Positions 1-12,430 of a stretch of 64,000 nt of DNA are shown here, one piece after another. The translations under genes and the position numbers were made by a program. This DNA comes from Stenocarpella maydis (taxonomy: Eukaryota > Ascomycota > Sordariomycetes > Diaporthales > Diaporthaceae). The notes beneath the pieces are model-generated. The model was not told where the DNA came from. It searched no databases and saw only the letters and a program-made list of their open reading frames with translations. Position 1 is the first letter of the stretch; each line of letters starts with the position of its first letter. The stretch covers positions 1 to 64,000 of the forward strand of contig NQMI01000130.1 of NCBI GenBank assembly GCA_002270565.1. The letters run 5' to 3'.

Positions 1-2421
1 GCCACATAACTAAGTTTCGGAAGCTCTTTGAAATTTAACGCTGCCCAGAGAAGTGAAGAAGGTGTAGTCGAGGGTGTTTGTGGAGATAGGTTGAGGCTTT
101 TCTTACAGTGGCATGTTTGCGCTGTCGGTGGGCGGCCATGATGCGTACCCGCGCCGCTGCTGCTGCTGCTGCTGTTGCCCCTGGGCTGCGCGGTTCATCT
201 GGGGCGCGTGCTGGACGGCCCTGGGGCGGCAGCATGCTGCCTGGCAGGTTGATCGGAATGCTGAGGCACGCATGTTGGGCTTCTTTGTTTTTTGTGGGGG
301 GTTTTTTTTATCTTCTTTTCACCTCTTGGACCGTGAGTTGCTCGTTGCTAGGTATCGATTGAGCTTCTAGTGTTCAACGTTGTTGTATGAGGTTGTTATG
401 CTGGATAATTTAGGGTGCTCTACTGTAGATGGTGGTTGTTGAAATGCAGCAGTCGCTTGGGGTGGTGTTTTTTTCCCGGCACTGCTGGAGGATATGCTCC
501 GTTTTGTCCAAAGCATCATTTTGCTCTAGGATGATGACCGGCCTCCTACGCAACTTAGGCGTCATTCGAGCCTGTGGAATATTGTCGATTTTAAATTGCA
601 GTTCGCCTCTTTTGGGGATGTCGCCCGGAATGCAGCATGACAGCCCGATGACGTTGAGTGAACCTAACCCGGATCCTCATACCAATGTCTCTCATTTGTT
701 GGGGGGGGGGGTCCTGCCCTCATGCAATTGTCTCTTCCGAGTACATACTTCGTGCGAGATCAAACAACGGTGAGGTTGTACGGATATTTAGTTACTTGGT
801 GCATTTATGCTACTGTAGAGCGATCAGGTCATATTGGGAACTTCGGAAAGTGCACATATGGCTGGACAGACTTGCACATGGGTTTCGCGACTTTGAATGG
901 CCTCTGTATATTTTCTGACATGAGCCCTTGTGTCTAGGATCCGGTCATCAGATCCTTCTGAGCCCTCGCCTCTCGCGGACTCGGCTAACTATGTCAAATT
1001 TTGGGGAACTGGCGCGCAATATTTCGCTTTTTAATTAGTTGAGTGTGTGCGTCTTCGGTTTGTCCTGAATCTTGGTAGTTGCAACTGAGACAATTCTTCG
1101 TGTTTTCTGAGGCAGATATCCATAAACGCACACATTGTAGTCATTAATAGGCCGAGAATGCTACTAGAACGTAGCACTTGAAGTAGTCCTCCAAGATGTT
1201 TAGCGTCTGGCCACAAGGCCTGGCCATCCTTCTGACCACGCCTCGTTGGCCATGTTCAGTAGGCTCTCAAACCGCATTTCCGATGGTATTTTTGATACTT
1301 GCGCCGCTCCCGCCAATGGTCCAAATTGAATCAGCTGCTCAAGACTGTTACTTTATTATAACTAACCACGATGTCCGTCAATAAAACTCCCGCTGGCCTG
1401 GGGCCACCCGATGGTGACAGCTTACCAGAGTATATACACAACTACCTTGTATCGCAACACAACCTGTCTGCTAGTGTTTCATTCAATGTCAACAGATGTG
1501 TATGTTACTTTCGAAGTGAGCAATTTAAAGCAACGCTAGTTATATCCTCAAGCTTGTGCAATATCACGAAGTGCATGTGCTTACCAAAAAGACGGCCTGG
1601 CGACACCAAGCTTGAGTGCTTTTTGGCTGCAATGCTTAGGTAGGGGTTGAGGGGATTGTGGGCATTTATCAGGCTCTTAGGTTAGAAATCCCCGTTATGC
1701 CCAGAGCCTTGTCGCCATGGCACGCCCCTTCAGCTTCTTTCATTCGGCAAGAGTAGCTTGCTAGCCGACTCAGGGCGATCTAAATTCTATGTGTAACTGA
1801 CAAGACCCGCTAGCCGGCCTCCAAGCCAAATGAGTCGCAGATTAAGTGGTGAGCGTGAACAGCCTGACAGCCCGGCACCAGTCCCACGGGTTCGGTCTAC
1901 CTCCAGACCAGAAACACCAAGCAATACCAAGCACGACCAAGAACCACCAAGCAAGCCCAAGCAAGCCCGAACTTCTGAAGCGATCACGACTGCGAACTCT
2001 AATTGCTCTCATTTGGTCCCTTGACATTTCAGGACCATATCTGCCGCGAAATGCTGAATACACCTTCTGCTTGTAGTTTAGCCCTATACGCAATGATACG
2101 CTCAATCGTTATTGTGTTTATATGACAGCCCTTCAGTCGTGATGACCTTCTTGATTGAGAGGCTCCGCCCGACAATGGTTACGGAGTATAGTGTCGGTGT
2201 CATAGGCGACCTTGGGAATAACAGCCTGCATAGTATACCATAGAAGTTGCCATTGGCCACGGAATTGGGGACAATCATGAGTATACCAGACTGGATATCG
2301 AATATATAATATTCCTCGTCGGCGGCATGTTTGACCCAAATCAGCGCTCTCTATCCTGAACTCATCCGCTCTCTTCCAACTGCAGCTATCTCGTGGATCT
2401 TTCTACCGCTTACTCCTCAGT
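1..2421. other. Intergenic region, no gene recognised
   Basis: No reading frame here looks like a conserved protein. There is a six-unit GCT trinucleotide run at 156-173 and an 11-base G run near 700. The last 120 bases lead into the deuterolysin gene and carry its probable TATA element. Confidence 0.6.
2298..2313 (+). promoter_or_regulatory. Probable TATA element of the deuterolysin gene
   Basis: An AT-only core (ATATATAAT) sits inside a near-palindromic stretch about 110 bases before the chosen ATG. This spacing is reasonable for a fungal TATA box plus short leader. Assignment is by position and composition only. Confidence 0.4.
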
Positions 2422-3659
2422 ATGCTTGTCCAGTCGATTCTTGGTGCCCTTGTGGCCGCCCCCTTGCTTGCCTTTGCCCTGCCACACCAGAGCAACAGGC
2501 GATCTAAAGGACTCTCAGTCGAGCTGTCCCAAGCCAGCGAGACTGAGGTCAGAGCAGTTGTGTCCAACACTGGCACTAAGGCTCTGCACTTGTTCACCAG
2601 CGGCACAATCCTGGACAGCGCCCCTGTGCAGCAGCTTGATGTGACCCAGAATGGTACTTATTTCAGAGTAAAGAAACCCCACCACTGATAACGTAACTGA
2701 CATTTTGAAAGGGAAGAATGCTGAGTACCTCGGTTTGATCATCGACTACTTGGCTGAGGATCTCGAGGAGGATTCCTTCATCACTCTTGCCCCCGGTGAG
2801 ACTGCAGAGGCTCTGGTCAACATCCCTGCTCTCTGTAAGCGCACTTTATGCATTACGATGTTTCATTGGAAATCACCAACTCATAAGTTGTAGACGCTAT
2901 CAAGGGTGGTGATTACTCCGTCTCCCTGAACGGCGAGATCGCATTCGCTGGGGTTGACAACACCCAGCTGGAGGGTGTGTACAAGTTCCAGACCAACACT
3001 CTGGACTTCAACATCGAGGAGACCGTCGCTGCCGCCGTCCCAAAGGCAATTGACATCGAGGCCCTGCCCCTGGAGAAGCGTGTCCGCATCGTCTCGTGCT
3101 CCGGCTCCCAGCTGACGTCCCTGACCAACGCCATGTCCGCCACCCAGCGCCTATCCGCGGGCGCCGCCAGCGCCGCCTCGAGCGGCTCGTCGACCAAGTT
3201 CAGCGAGTACTTCCGCACCACGTCGGCGACCACACGCAGCAACGTCGCCGCCCGCTTCAGGTCCTTCGCCTCCGAGGCGTCGTCCGCCAGCTCTGGCTCG
3301 AGCTCCTACTCGTGCGTGGACTTCCTCGGGGTCTGCACGTCCAACACCATCGCCTACGCCCAGCCCTCGACCGGCCGCATGGCATCGTGCCCCATATTCT
3401 GGCAGCTGCGCGCGGTGTCGACCGGCTGTGGCCAGCAGAGCCAGGCCTCGACCGTCCTGCACGAGTTCACGCACATCCTCGCCGGCACCACCGACCACGC
3501 CTACGGATATTCTGCGTCGACTGCCCTGTCTGCGTCCCGGGCCTACACCAACGCCGACAAGTATGTATCCCCTTGCCCCCCTGCCGTTCTTGACTTCTGT
3601 GCTCTGACAATCTATGCAGCTACGCCCTGTACGCCGACGCCATCGCGAACGGGTGCTAA
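2422..3659 (+). CDS. Deuterolysin (neutral protease 2, M35 metalloprotease), secreted
   Basis: This is a secreted zinc endopeptidase of the M35 (aspzincin) family. I read four exons: 2422-2667, 2717-2834, 2894-3560 and 3620-3659, with GT-AG introns of 49, 59 and 59 bases, giving 356 residues. Residues 1-20 form a signal peptide (MLVQSILGALVAAPLLAFA). A kexin-type Lys-Arg at about 183-184 should release a mature domain of about 172 residues, the usual deuterolysin size. Zinc ligands are seen as HEFTH at 311-315 and GTTDHAYG at about 319-326, where the Asp is the third ligand. The prosequence and Cys positions also fit the family. The intron calls rest on splice motifs and frame continuity. Extracellular protein breakdown is the expected role. 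Confidence 0.93.
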
Positions 3660-5269
3660 GCGTGATCAAAAGGACATGGGGAGCAAGAGGGCGAGGAGGC
3701 GAGGGCATATGAATCTAACGAGGCGGAGAGATTCCTATACTGAATGGGATGATCAATTAGCCAATTTCGTCGTGTATATATCGCCTTGGAACTATAGCGC
3801 AATGGAAATATTTATGTTACTCTTGTACCATTGATCGGTACAGCTTGTTCCAAATTTGGTGATTACATTGTCTCAATTGAAATCATGGTTTCCCCTATAA
3901 CATTACACCTTTGATCATTGAGTCCTAATATGTGTTTTCTCTTCTGTGGGTCCCGGTCTACGCGAATCCATCCCTAAACCTTTGCAACACTCCCACGGTC
4001 AGCTATCCATCGGGCAGCTAGTGATTATGTCACATTAGCATGTCTTTAATTCAGTCAGAGAGAGCTGCAACAGCTTTCACTCTTTGGAGGTTCGTCGTTG
4101 TATTCCGCCCCGCCACCCGTACACGGACCTCTTCTGTCATTTTATATCCCGTCACTTCCCTTGTTATCCATTTGTGTAGAGATGCCATTGCTGTTATCTC
4201 CTTCTCGGTCGTCAAAACAGCCCAAGCCTTGAGCATACGGTGACTTAGTTTCTGGCGGGACAGCCTTGACTCAGCACTCAGAACAACTTGCGGATAATGG
4301 GGAACCAGCCAGGACATCAATTGATACCATCAAGCGACCCTGCCTTGAGCGGTGCCATATGAAATTCCGCTTCAGACTTGCCCTTGTGTAAAGGAATGAC
4401 GCTCGATAGAGCCATATATTCTCAGAAAATTTGATGGCCTCGAAAGAAGACCGCTGTGCAGGGGGGGGGGTCTGCAGGGTGGTGAGCGTGCGTGCGCAAT
4501 GAGATTCATGCCTACTAAAGTACGAATGTCAGGACATCAAAAGTTTTTATATTTATCAAATGTTGGAGGCTGCAGCATGTCCGCCAAAATTATTTGGCTA
4601 GTATGGGCCTGTTGGCAAGTTAAGCCAGCCACGGTCCCATGCTGCCTTTTTAGTGACGACTCTTACCATGCATACAGTAATATCTATGTAGGTACCCATA
4701 ACCTTTGCTCTATCGCTTCCCACAATCACAAGTAAATGTACTCATCAATCGCATTAGCCGCTTAACCCGTAAATAAGTACTTAGGTAGAATAGTGTAATA
4801 CTCTTTTGTATAAAAAGGTTAGGACCAGAAATATGCACTTGGGGGGGGGAGGGTCGATGATGGATGAGGTCGCACTCATGCAGCTGCATCCGAGCATAAA
4901 TACACGTAGCCAAGGCTTTCCGCGGATGAAATATTTATTTAATTATCGTACTGTGCGGTTTACTGGACTCCCTTGTGTATTGAAAATGTGAAGGGGAAAA
5001 AAAAATATATTGACGATATTTGGGTCCGGTCCGCACCAGTGACTTAGCCTCGCAGGCCGGACTCGGTGTTAGACTGACCTTTATTGGAATTTTAGTTTTA
5101 TTGGAAGTTTTGTTTCTATTACTTATAAGAGAAATCTCCAGGCCAAAGACTGAATTTCGGGATTCCCAAACACAGTTCCATTCAATCACCTCCTGACCAA
5201 CATCCAAACCTTTTTGACAAGCACGTATCTTTGCAAATCTACGGGCACAGACTTCCACCCCTTTCAGTC
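3660..5269. other. Intergenic region, no gene recognised
   Basis: No convincing coding frame is seen on either strand. The stretch holds two G runs near 4460 and 4840 and moderately AT-rich sequence before the next gene. The open frames here are short and of random composition. Confidence 0.55.
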
Positions 5270-6751
5270 ATGGCGAGTCTAGGACATCGACAGCAGTCAC
5301 GGCGTCCTCGCTCTTGGGAGGAATATGAAAGCATGCCTGAGTCCAAATACCTGAAAGTCAACTGGCGGCGAGTAATGGACCTTGGGAAATTCGAACAAAG
5401 CTGCTCTTTCAAGACTTGCTGGGTGGAATATGTCACCAGAAGAAGACCTGTCCCATGGAGATGTGGGAACTGCAAAGCCGGCCTTACGCGTCTCAGGCTC
5501 AACAAAATGTATGAAAATTACATAGAGCAAGAAGAAGCAGCCGCTGAGGACGCAAGGGCTCGCACCGAACGCGCCGAGGAAGAAAACCCCGGTCTGTTCC
5601 GACAAGACAAGATATGGCTTCCATGGTCTCCCGGCGTCGCAGTCATCCGCGGTGACATGCTGGCTGACGTGGCGAGCTTCTTCCGCGACTGCGACCTCAT
5701 GGTGCAAGAACACAACCAGCCCGTGACCGACCGCTCACTAACGGGCAAGGGCGTCGAAATCTTTGCGCTCTCCGAAGACACGGCTCACAGACACCTCTTC
5801 CGCCATTACGCACAAGTACGAGTTCAGATCGAAAAGTTCCGTCTGCCGCCTCATACGGCCGATCTCACGAACCCTGGCGAGGCGGCCCTGTGCAACATGC
5901 GGAGCCACCATGGAAAAGCCATTTGCGGGCTGCTCATCTTCCTCGGCAGCACTGGGGACCACATGCAACCCGGAAAGATTGACAAGAATTGCTCCTACTG
6001 GTTGCACTCCACATCCGGATTCGAATTTCAAGACATTCGAGATATTGGGGATTCCCCGTTCGGCATGGTCAGAGTACGAAATAAGCCAGTCTCTGATACC
6101 TGCGATTTGATGCTGCGCTTTGGCATCGCGAAAGGGGAGGACGAAGCCGAAGACACACGCAACTTGAGCCAGAACTTGAGGCGGTGGAAGATCAACCCTA
6201 TTTCTTTCAAGGATTTCGACTGGGGAAGTTTGCAAAATGTGGAGGTCGAGCCTAGCGAGGCTGAAGAATCCGAAGTGCCCAGCCCGGCGGATTTAACAGA
6301 GATCTCTGATGCGCAAAATCCAGAAGACATTCCTAGCTCACACCCTTTGTCAGACATTGATGCCGTCAGTGATGGAGAAGACATCTCTAGTGATGGATCT
6401 GAAGACTCCGAGGACTCGCGACAGCTGCGGGGTCCTCGAACTACGTGGTTTCCCAGAGTCACTGGCAAAACCCGTGGACCTCAGCCAGAATCGAGGCCGG
6501 GCCTGCCCTTGGTGCCAACAATGAGCTCTTCTCAAAGGAGCTCGGATATCAACTTGAGCGAGGGAGGCTCGGAGAGCGACACCGCTATGAAAGGGGAAGA
6601 CACTGGGGAGCAAGACGAGCAGGCGCCAAAACCACGTCCAAGATGTGATTCAACGAGGGATGAAGACGTGGAGTCTTCAGATCTCAGCGAGCTGTCTGAT
6701 CTTTCCGACATTGAATTTTCCGACATTGAAGAAATGGAACCTGGAAGCTAG
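5270..6751 (+). CDS. Hypothetical protein with Cys pairs and acidic C-terminal tail
   Basis: I do not recognise this protein. The frame is a single exon of 493 residues if started at the ATG at 5270; the open frame runs a little further upstream without another ATG. Near residues 45-70 there are two Cys pairs (CSFKTC and, about 20 residues on, CGNC) that could bind zinc. A helical, charged stretch follows at about 85-105. The middle (about 110-330) looks globular. From about 340 on the protein is rich in Ser, Glu and Asp and ends in repeated LSDLSDIEFSDIEE-like acidic motifs, which suggests a disordered tail of a nuclear or chromatin-associated protein, but this is only inference. The reading frame may continue past the stop through a downstream intron (see findings). 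Confidence 0.7.
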   Translation: MASLGHRQQSRRPRSWEEYESMPESKYLKVNWRRVMDLGKFEQSCSFKTCWVEYVTRRRPVPWRCGNCKAGLTRLRLNKMYENYIEQEEAAAEDARARTERAEEENPGLFRQDKIWLPWSPGVAVIRGDMLADVASFFRDCDLMVQEHNQPVTDRSLTGKGVEIFALSEDTAHRHLFRHYAQVRVQIEKFRLPPHTADLTNPGEAALCNMRSHHGKAICGLLIFLGSTGDHMQPGKIDKNCSYWLHSTSGFEFQDIRDIGDSPFGMVRVRNKPVSDTCDLMLRFGIAKGEDEAEDTRNLSQNLRRWKINPISFKDFDWGSLQNVEVEPSEAEESEVPSPADLTEISDAQNPEDIPSSHPLSDIDAVSDGEDISSDGSEDSEDSRQLRGPRTTWFPRVTGKTRGPQPESRPGLPLVPTMSSSQRSSDINLSEGGSESDTAMKGEDTGEQDEQAPKPRPRCDSTRDEDVESSDLSELSDLSDIEFSDIEEMEPGS

Positions 6752-7703
6752 CTAGTTCTTCGATAAGCCGTGTCACTAGCACCAGCAAAGCCAGCCCGGC
6801 GGAGTCACAGAACGTGAGTTTTGAGCTTCCCATCTCACCAGCAACGCCAACTAACCCATCATCTCCTCAGGGCCAGGCCAAAAGAAGCTTTCAAAAATGA
6901 AAATTTCTCGTTCCAGTCCTATGTTCTCCTCTGGGCGGTCCATTGTTCCTGTGATAGGCGTCTTGGTCAGAATTCCGCGACGAAATGACCCCAAAAGCGA
7001 TGATTGGAGATCCAAGGCCATGCGATGGAGTGAGAAGAAACGACAAAAGGTTTGCGAACCGGGAGACGAGATAGAGGTTACTTAGTACCTTTGGGTCGGA
7101 ATTTAAACTGCGACTTGGCTCCAGGGAGGTCTGGAGATCCACCACTTGCTATCTTAGTAAAGACCACTGGGAGATATGAACACCCTGTATAATTTATTTG
7201 CTATCACCATGGAATGGGGATCCCGTGTGGACTAAATCTGAAATTCTTATTGTATGATTGGTAATGCAGATGCCATCGTGGGCATGACGAACAGGACGGG
7301 GTGACCAAACTGTGCAGCTGCGGCTGTGAACCGTACCTAGGTAGCGGAACAATGGCAAAGACAAGATGGAGTCGGCAGTAGCAATTTCTGACACATAAAT
7401 AGGCATCGCGGTAATAGTCAAGACGTCAACCAAATTTTACTCGTCCCACTCGAAGCTCAATAGTGACCAAACAACGACATTGACAATCGCAAAGGTCTAT
7501 GGAATCGTGGAACATCATCGCTCATTACTCTAGCTTAGCCTTCATACTCTAGAACGGAGCCTTTATCATCCAAACACCCACGGTAGATGGTCGTAACTGT
7601 AGCACCTTGCAACATATGGCTCATTTTTGCCTCGCTGAAACCGTCTCAAAATCCCCGAATCCAGAGTCACCAGCCATGTCTTCCGTCCCTGGTAGGCTCA
7701 GGT
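6752..7703. other. Intergenic region with an intron-like segment
   Basis: A canonical intron-like segment lies at 6814-6870 (GTGAGT to CTCCTCAG, with a CTAAC branch site). It is flanked by frames that stay open for about 50 and 70 codons. It may be a 3' UTR intron or a missed final exon of the gene ending at 6751. Nothing else here looks coding; 7150-7700 is the 3' flank of the next gene on the minus strand. Confidence 0.4.
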
Positions 7704-8649
7704 TCAGTACATTCCCTCCTCCCCTTCAAAGGGAAGCCCGGTGGCCATGCGCTGCGACTGAGTACGCAATGCAGCGTGGTTTGCACTAACCAACGGCCTG
7801 ACCCACATCTCCTCACCGCCTGACGTCTTGCCGCCACCCTCACCATTGACCCTGATGTTCGCAGCGCCGAGCAACATCGGCGGACAGTCCACGTAGATGG
7901 TCTCGTAGTCACCCGCGCGGGTGACAAACGTCTCGTGGAAGATGCCGATATGTGAGTTGCCCTCCTTCTTGGCGAAGCGAGTATACCAGTCCCACCCCTC
8001 GCGGTGGGCCCTGTCGTGCGCGAACCTGTTGAGGCCGTCGGCATCGCGGAAGTACGCGATGATCATGAGAGTGTTGTTCGACTGGCGCTCGGCACCGCGC
8101 CACGAGCCGATGTGCAGCATGCCAAACTCCTCCCTCCGATCGTCGAGGGTCTTGGTCATGGCCGTCAGGTAGTCGCCGATCTCCCTGGCGCCGGGGCTGA
8201 GGAGGCCGAGCGGGTGGTTGAAGCGCGCGCCTAGGTGGAAAACGACGAGCGGTTGGGCCGCGGGCCTGGAGCCGAAGGAGCCGCTCGTGGGTGAGGGAAG
8301 CTGGGCGGTCACCCGGCCAGGGACTACATCCAGGGTGAAGGGGTTGGCCTTTGGTGATCGAGCCTGGATGATGGTGCTGATGATGGAGCGGCCAAGGAGA
8401 AGAATGATAGGGAGGAGGGAATAGCGGGTCGGGAGTAGCGAGACCACTAGGGCCTGCATGAGGGCACCAATGGCCAAGAGTGTAGAGAGCTTGAATGAGT
8501 CCTTGAGAAGGTTCTGTGAGGCTGGTTAGCATCTGCGCATGACTACGAGGGGCGTACTGCTCGTGTCTTACTTGCAGGGCAGGGGGCGGTCTAGTCTTCA
8601 CGGGAGATGTGGTTGTCGTAAAGACGGGTTTGAAGTCTCCTGCTGTCAT
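7704..8649 (-). CDS. Monooxygenase af470-like (DUF4188) family membrane protein
   Basis: Two exons (8649-8572 and 8513-7704) joined by a 58-base GT-AG intron encode 295 residues. After a Pro/Thr-rich start, hydrophobic segments at about residues 36-75 look like membrane helices. The C-terminal half holds the family's typical alpha+beta barrel patterns: a run around FRDADGLNRFAHDRAHREGW, then FHETFVTRAGDYETIYVD and CPPMLLG. These fit the DUF4188 (af470-like) family, related to ABM-type monooxygenases. Members occur in fungal metabolite clusters, including fumagillin-type loci, but the reaction is not established for most. No partner gene is directly adjacent. Family assignment is from memory of the motif pattern; the specific substrate is unknown. 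Confidence 0.78.
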
Positions 8650-11271
8650 GTTGTCGCCGGATGTCGGTATTGACGATGGTCCGTCTCGGATGGTGAAAGA
8701 ACTGATAGGGGCAATGACGACTGCAGCTGGTTGTGGCTTTTATCACTTTTCAATTTCAAGTCACTTTGTTGAGTCACTCGACCGTACTTGGCCACTTATG
8801 TATCTATATATGTGATGCAGACATCGACACAAGGTCGGCTGAATGGCGAAGCTGGTGATTCACGCCATGCGCATTATGTCATGCACTATTGTATCTCTAG
8901 AATATGTTGGCTTGTCGACTTATCCTGCTTGTAAGCAGGCAGGTTATGCAGCCTCTCGGTCGGTTATGATCCGGTTCACATGTATTTAGCGAGTGCGATG
9001 GCAGAGGTGGAGAACGCAGCCCGCGCTACGTTATCCGGCTACTCAGCACATGGCCTAGCTATTTTTGCCATTCGACGACATCAAGATCGGCCAGATTTTG
9101 AAGTCATGGACCCCACGACCAGTTGACAGGACACCAAGCGTGTGGCTCCTCATTGGTAGGCATGCCGGGCGGCGAGCATGGCCACCTGAAGAAGGGTCAG
9201 CGTGTCTAAGGGCCCCGGGGGATGGAAACTGGCCGTCGGGTCGAAGTCAAGCCGTTTATACCCTTGCATGGGATGGACAAAGACAGGGGGATCAAGCTTC
9301 CCAGGGCGTTCATGGAGCTAGAGATTACGGACGGCGGGATGATTGTTTCGTGCATAATAAGCGTTCCCAATCGTGCACTAGCACGAATGCGAGTCCGACG
9401 CATGGCTGATGCTCGGAGTACATATCAATCCGTCCGTCACTCCTTTCCGGCACGCCTTTTAGAGCGAGGTACCTGGGTAGATATCACGTGTTCCAAGTCG
9501 TGAAGTCTTTGTTCCGAACTTCTGTGCGGCAGCAGCAGCACTGCCTCAGATAGAGCTGGACTGGGTCGAGCTTAGCCCCTAAGGCTCCCCCGCTTAAATT
9601 TACCAGGAGATGAATTAGACTCATTAATTTCCCCCTGGCTATCTAAACTCAAGCCACTTGATATGTTGTCCCACGACCCTTCTCATCTGAATGTACTACG
9701 AGTTCTTGACCGTATTGGTAGGTATGTTCTTCTGCTGGTAATGAATACTCCCTGGGTCATGGCATTACACCGCCAACGTCGGCCGTGCCTCAGTAAACAG
9801 CATAGCTATAACCATGCGTCGTAGGTGCAACGTTAAGTTTCGTGAAGTGGTTGCCTCTTGATTTGACCCACGGATCAAGCTCTGGATATTAGTGACCAGT
9901 GAACCTTGTTACGAGCGATACTATTGAGAAACACTGTCAGGTGTCACGATGTAAGCATGTAGGGAGTGCCACAGGTGTGGCGTCACATTTTGTGCGACAT
10001 CAGGTCAACTGGTAATTTTGAAAGCACCCGGGTCGAAGGCATCTCGGCCTGGTCTTCAAATGTTTGCTATATTTGAGTTGCGGATTACTCCTATGTACTA
10101 GCAGCCGCCTTGAATAGTGAACCGCATGTCTATAATTAGGAGTCTCCGTGGTGCCTAAACATTTGCCCTGTCCAGTCATGTACAATATGTATGCGGCGAC
10201 TATTATGGGGGGCTTCTGTGGCGTGTATGAGAAGCATACCCGCTTCTCTCGCACCTTCATTTCAACTTTTAGTTACAGAGCCATTCACTCACCTTTTGAT
10301 ATCATTCGCTCGCTACCAAGTCCTAGACGTGTGTGTCTAATAGACTCGCAAGATGAGTGAACTCGTGGCATGATTGCTGGTATTATAGGTCTCAAGTCAA
10401 ACGAAGTAAATGAGACTGGGTGATTTGGCCTCAAGGTAATCCCATGCTGGACGCTCAATACAAGACATGTAAGCATCTTGTTGGCTAAAAATGCAATCAT
10501 TCCCCGGTCTCGGAAGCACGTGGGCCCTATTTGCCGTGCGAGCTGATAAGTAGAGAAATTGACTTTGTTAGGTGCACCTGCGCTCACTCGAGTTTTGGGA
10601 TGCCATCAGGCCCTCGCTCCGTACCGGTTGGCATCTCCATGGAGCTTCAACATCGGCCTGTTGTCAGCCATCATCTCCCCAGAGGGAGCTACCCGCCTCC
10701 GCAGCTGCTCGTCCTGGCGGCGCAGGAACTCGACCGCTTTTCGACTCCTGCCCGGAAGATCCTGTCCGGCAGATCATAGCCCCTGCGTATGGCTGTCCTG
10801 TCGCGCCTGGAAGCCCTCCACATGTCCCAGAAGCCAGCAGACATGCAGCTGAGGGCAATGATGGTGACTTCCGCAATATGCAGCCGGAGGACTCACAGCT
10901 GGGTAGACAGGAAGGCCATCGAAATCCGGTGCGAGTTTGTCAGGACACAATGCCAAGGGCGTCAGGAACCGCCTGGAAAAGACGCTCGGTAATATGCAAT
11001 CCTAGGTCACGCAGAGTCTGGTCGATCCTTGGGGCAAAACAGGCGACGAGGTGTGCTGACCAGTGGCTTCATGTCAGACCACCCGGAGCCGGACCCACCC
11101 GAGCAGGAACACCTTGTAAGAGCATGTCATAAAGCCCGCCCACGCAGTCCACCGCGGCAGAACACTGGCCTGCATCTTCTATTCTACCTTGAGGAACTCA
11201 CATCAGGCAGAGAGAGGCAGCACTCCCGCCTCGGTCCAAAAACAAAAAACAAAAACAAAAAACACACACAC
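8650..11271. other. Intergenic region with a possible decayed frame
   Basis: Most of the stretch holds nothing recognisable. Between about 10560 and 11040 the minus strand has short, protein-like pieces in different frames (see findings), interrupted by stops. The bases just before 11272 are an A-rich leader (AAAACAAAAAAC-type), common in front of fungal start codons. Confidence 0.5.
8799..8815 (-). promoter_or_regulatory. TATA-like element upstream of the DUF4188 gene
   Basis: Read on the minus strand this is CATATATAGATACATAA, about 150 bases before the ATG at 8649. Position and composition suit a TATA box; there is no other support. Confidence 0.3.
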
Positions 11272-12134
11272 ATGGCGACCAAGACACACAACCCCCAGCT
11301 CGAGCACGCGGTGCTCCTCATCCACCGGTACCTGCCCGAGGCGGTGGCGGACAACTGGCGCGTCCTCGGCACCGCGGCCATCATGGCCGGCCTCGTGCTG
11401 TGCCCCCTCGCCGCCTGGGCCAGGGAGTCGTACCAGTCGTACCTGGCCGTCGGGCCGGGGGGGATGCCGTACAACGTGCTGGGGTGGATGCTGCAGGGCG
11501 CGGCCCAGCTCGTCGCGCGGCGCGACACCCGCGACCACCGGCCCTTCTCGGACCCGCGCGCCCGCGCGCCCCTGGGCGAGCACGGCGCCGAGGCCTTCCT
11601 GGCNTGGCGGGCGGGCGCGGGCGGCTGCCGGCGCGCGGGGGGGACCGCCCCGTGGTCCCCGGCTTCGTGGCGCCGCAGAGGCAGATGAGCGACCGCGGGC
11701 CGCGCAACGCCGAGATGAGACGGCGCCTCATCGCATACCAGGAGGCCGTCGCGCGGGCCAACCCGTCGCTGGTGTATGTCGACGTGTCCCGGCTCGAGGG
11801 CGTGGGCTGCCCGAGCGAGCACGCCGCGCTGTGGTTCGCCGTGGGCCGGGACCGCGTCTACCCGCCATACCTGAGGAAGACGAAGGGCGAGTTCGCCCAC
11901 GTGCACCCCGAGGCGTCGATGCACGTGACGCTGAGCCTGGCGGACGCCGAGGAGGTGGTCAGCAAGGGCTGGGGGGAGAGGCACCCGCTGAGCGGGGTGA
12001 GGGGGTTCTGGCCCATCACGTATGTCATGCTCTACGCCCCGAGGGACGAGGCCGAGCTGGGGGTCTGCAAGAAGGTCGTCGATGCCAGTGTGCGTTTTGT
12101 GTGTTGTGGTGGTCCGGAGGTGGCCAAGGTGTGA
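11272..12134 (+). pseudogene. Luciferase-domain (DUF5519-like) protein, frame disrupted
   Basis: The ATG at 11272 follows an A/C-rich leader (ACACACACATGG). The first 110 codons encode a soluble stretch, a membrane-like segment (VLGTAAIMAGLVLCPLAAWA) and a Gly/Arg-rich part. Reading must then change frame between the ambiguous base N at 11604 and a seven-G run near 11640. The second frame runs to the TGA at 12132 and holds the diagnostic part: VPGFVAPQRQ, then HVHPEASMHVTLSLADAEEV, GWGERHPL and TYVMLYAPRDEAEL. I recall this set from the luciferase-domain/DUF5519 family of fungi and bacteria, whose biochemical role is unclear. The rest of the protein is intact, so an assembly error is as likely as a true mutation. 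Confidence 0.6.
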
Positions 12135-12430
12135 GCGAGGGGCCGGCCGAGGAGCAAATGCCCATGGTCTTCGGCTGAAGGCATCATAGCCCAGCTACTA
12201 GCATGCGGCCGGTTCATGACAGTGTCTCGTAGAACTACAGGGCCCTATAACCATGAAATAAATGGAGATAATACTAAATATGCGGGGGATCCCATTCGTG
12301 TCACTGCAATGCGGGCCTGGGCGGGAGTGTGTTCTGAGAACCTAATTACCTAGTGCGCACACCTGCCTCCATTTATTTCTAAATACGACATGGTAAATAC
12401 CCAGAGGCCCTTTCGTAAGTAGGCAGACTA

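Noticed and set aside
3151..3708. 185-codon minus-strand open frame
   Set aside because: It is antisense to the catalytic part of the deuterolysin and shows only Gly/Arg/Val bias.
7909..8649. 246-codon alternative minus-strand frame over the DUF4188 gene
   Set aside because: After the first 26 codons it reads through the intron and then runs in the wrong frame (Pro/Arg/His-rich shadow); only the first 78 bases are exon 1.
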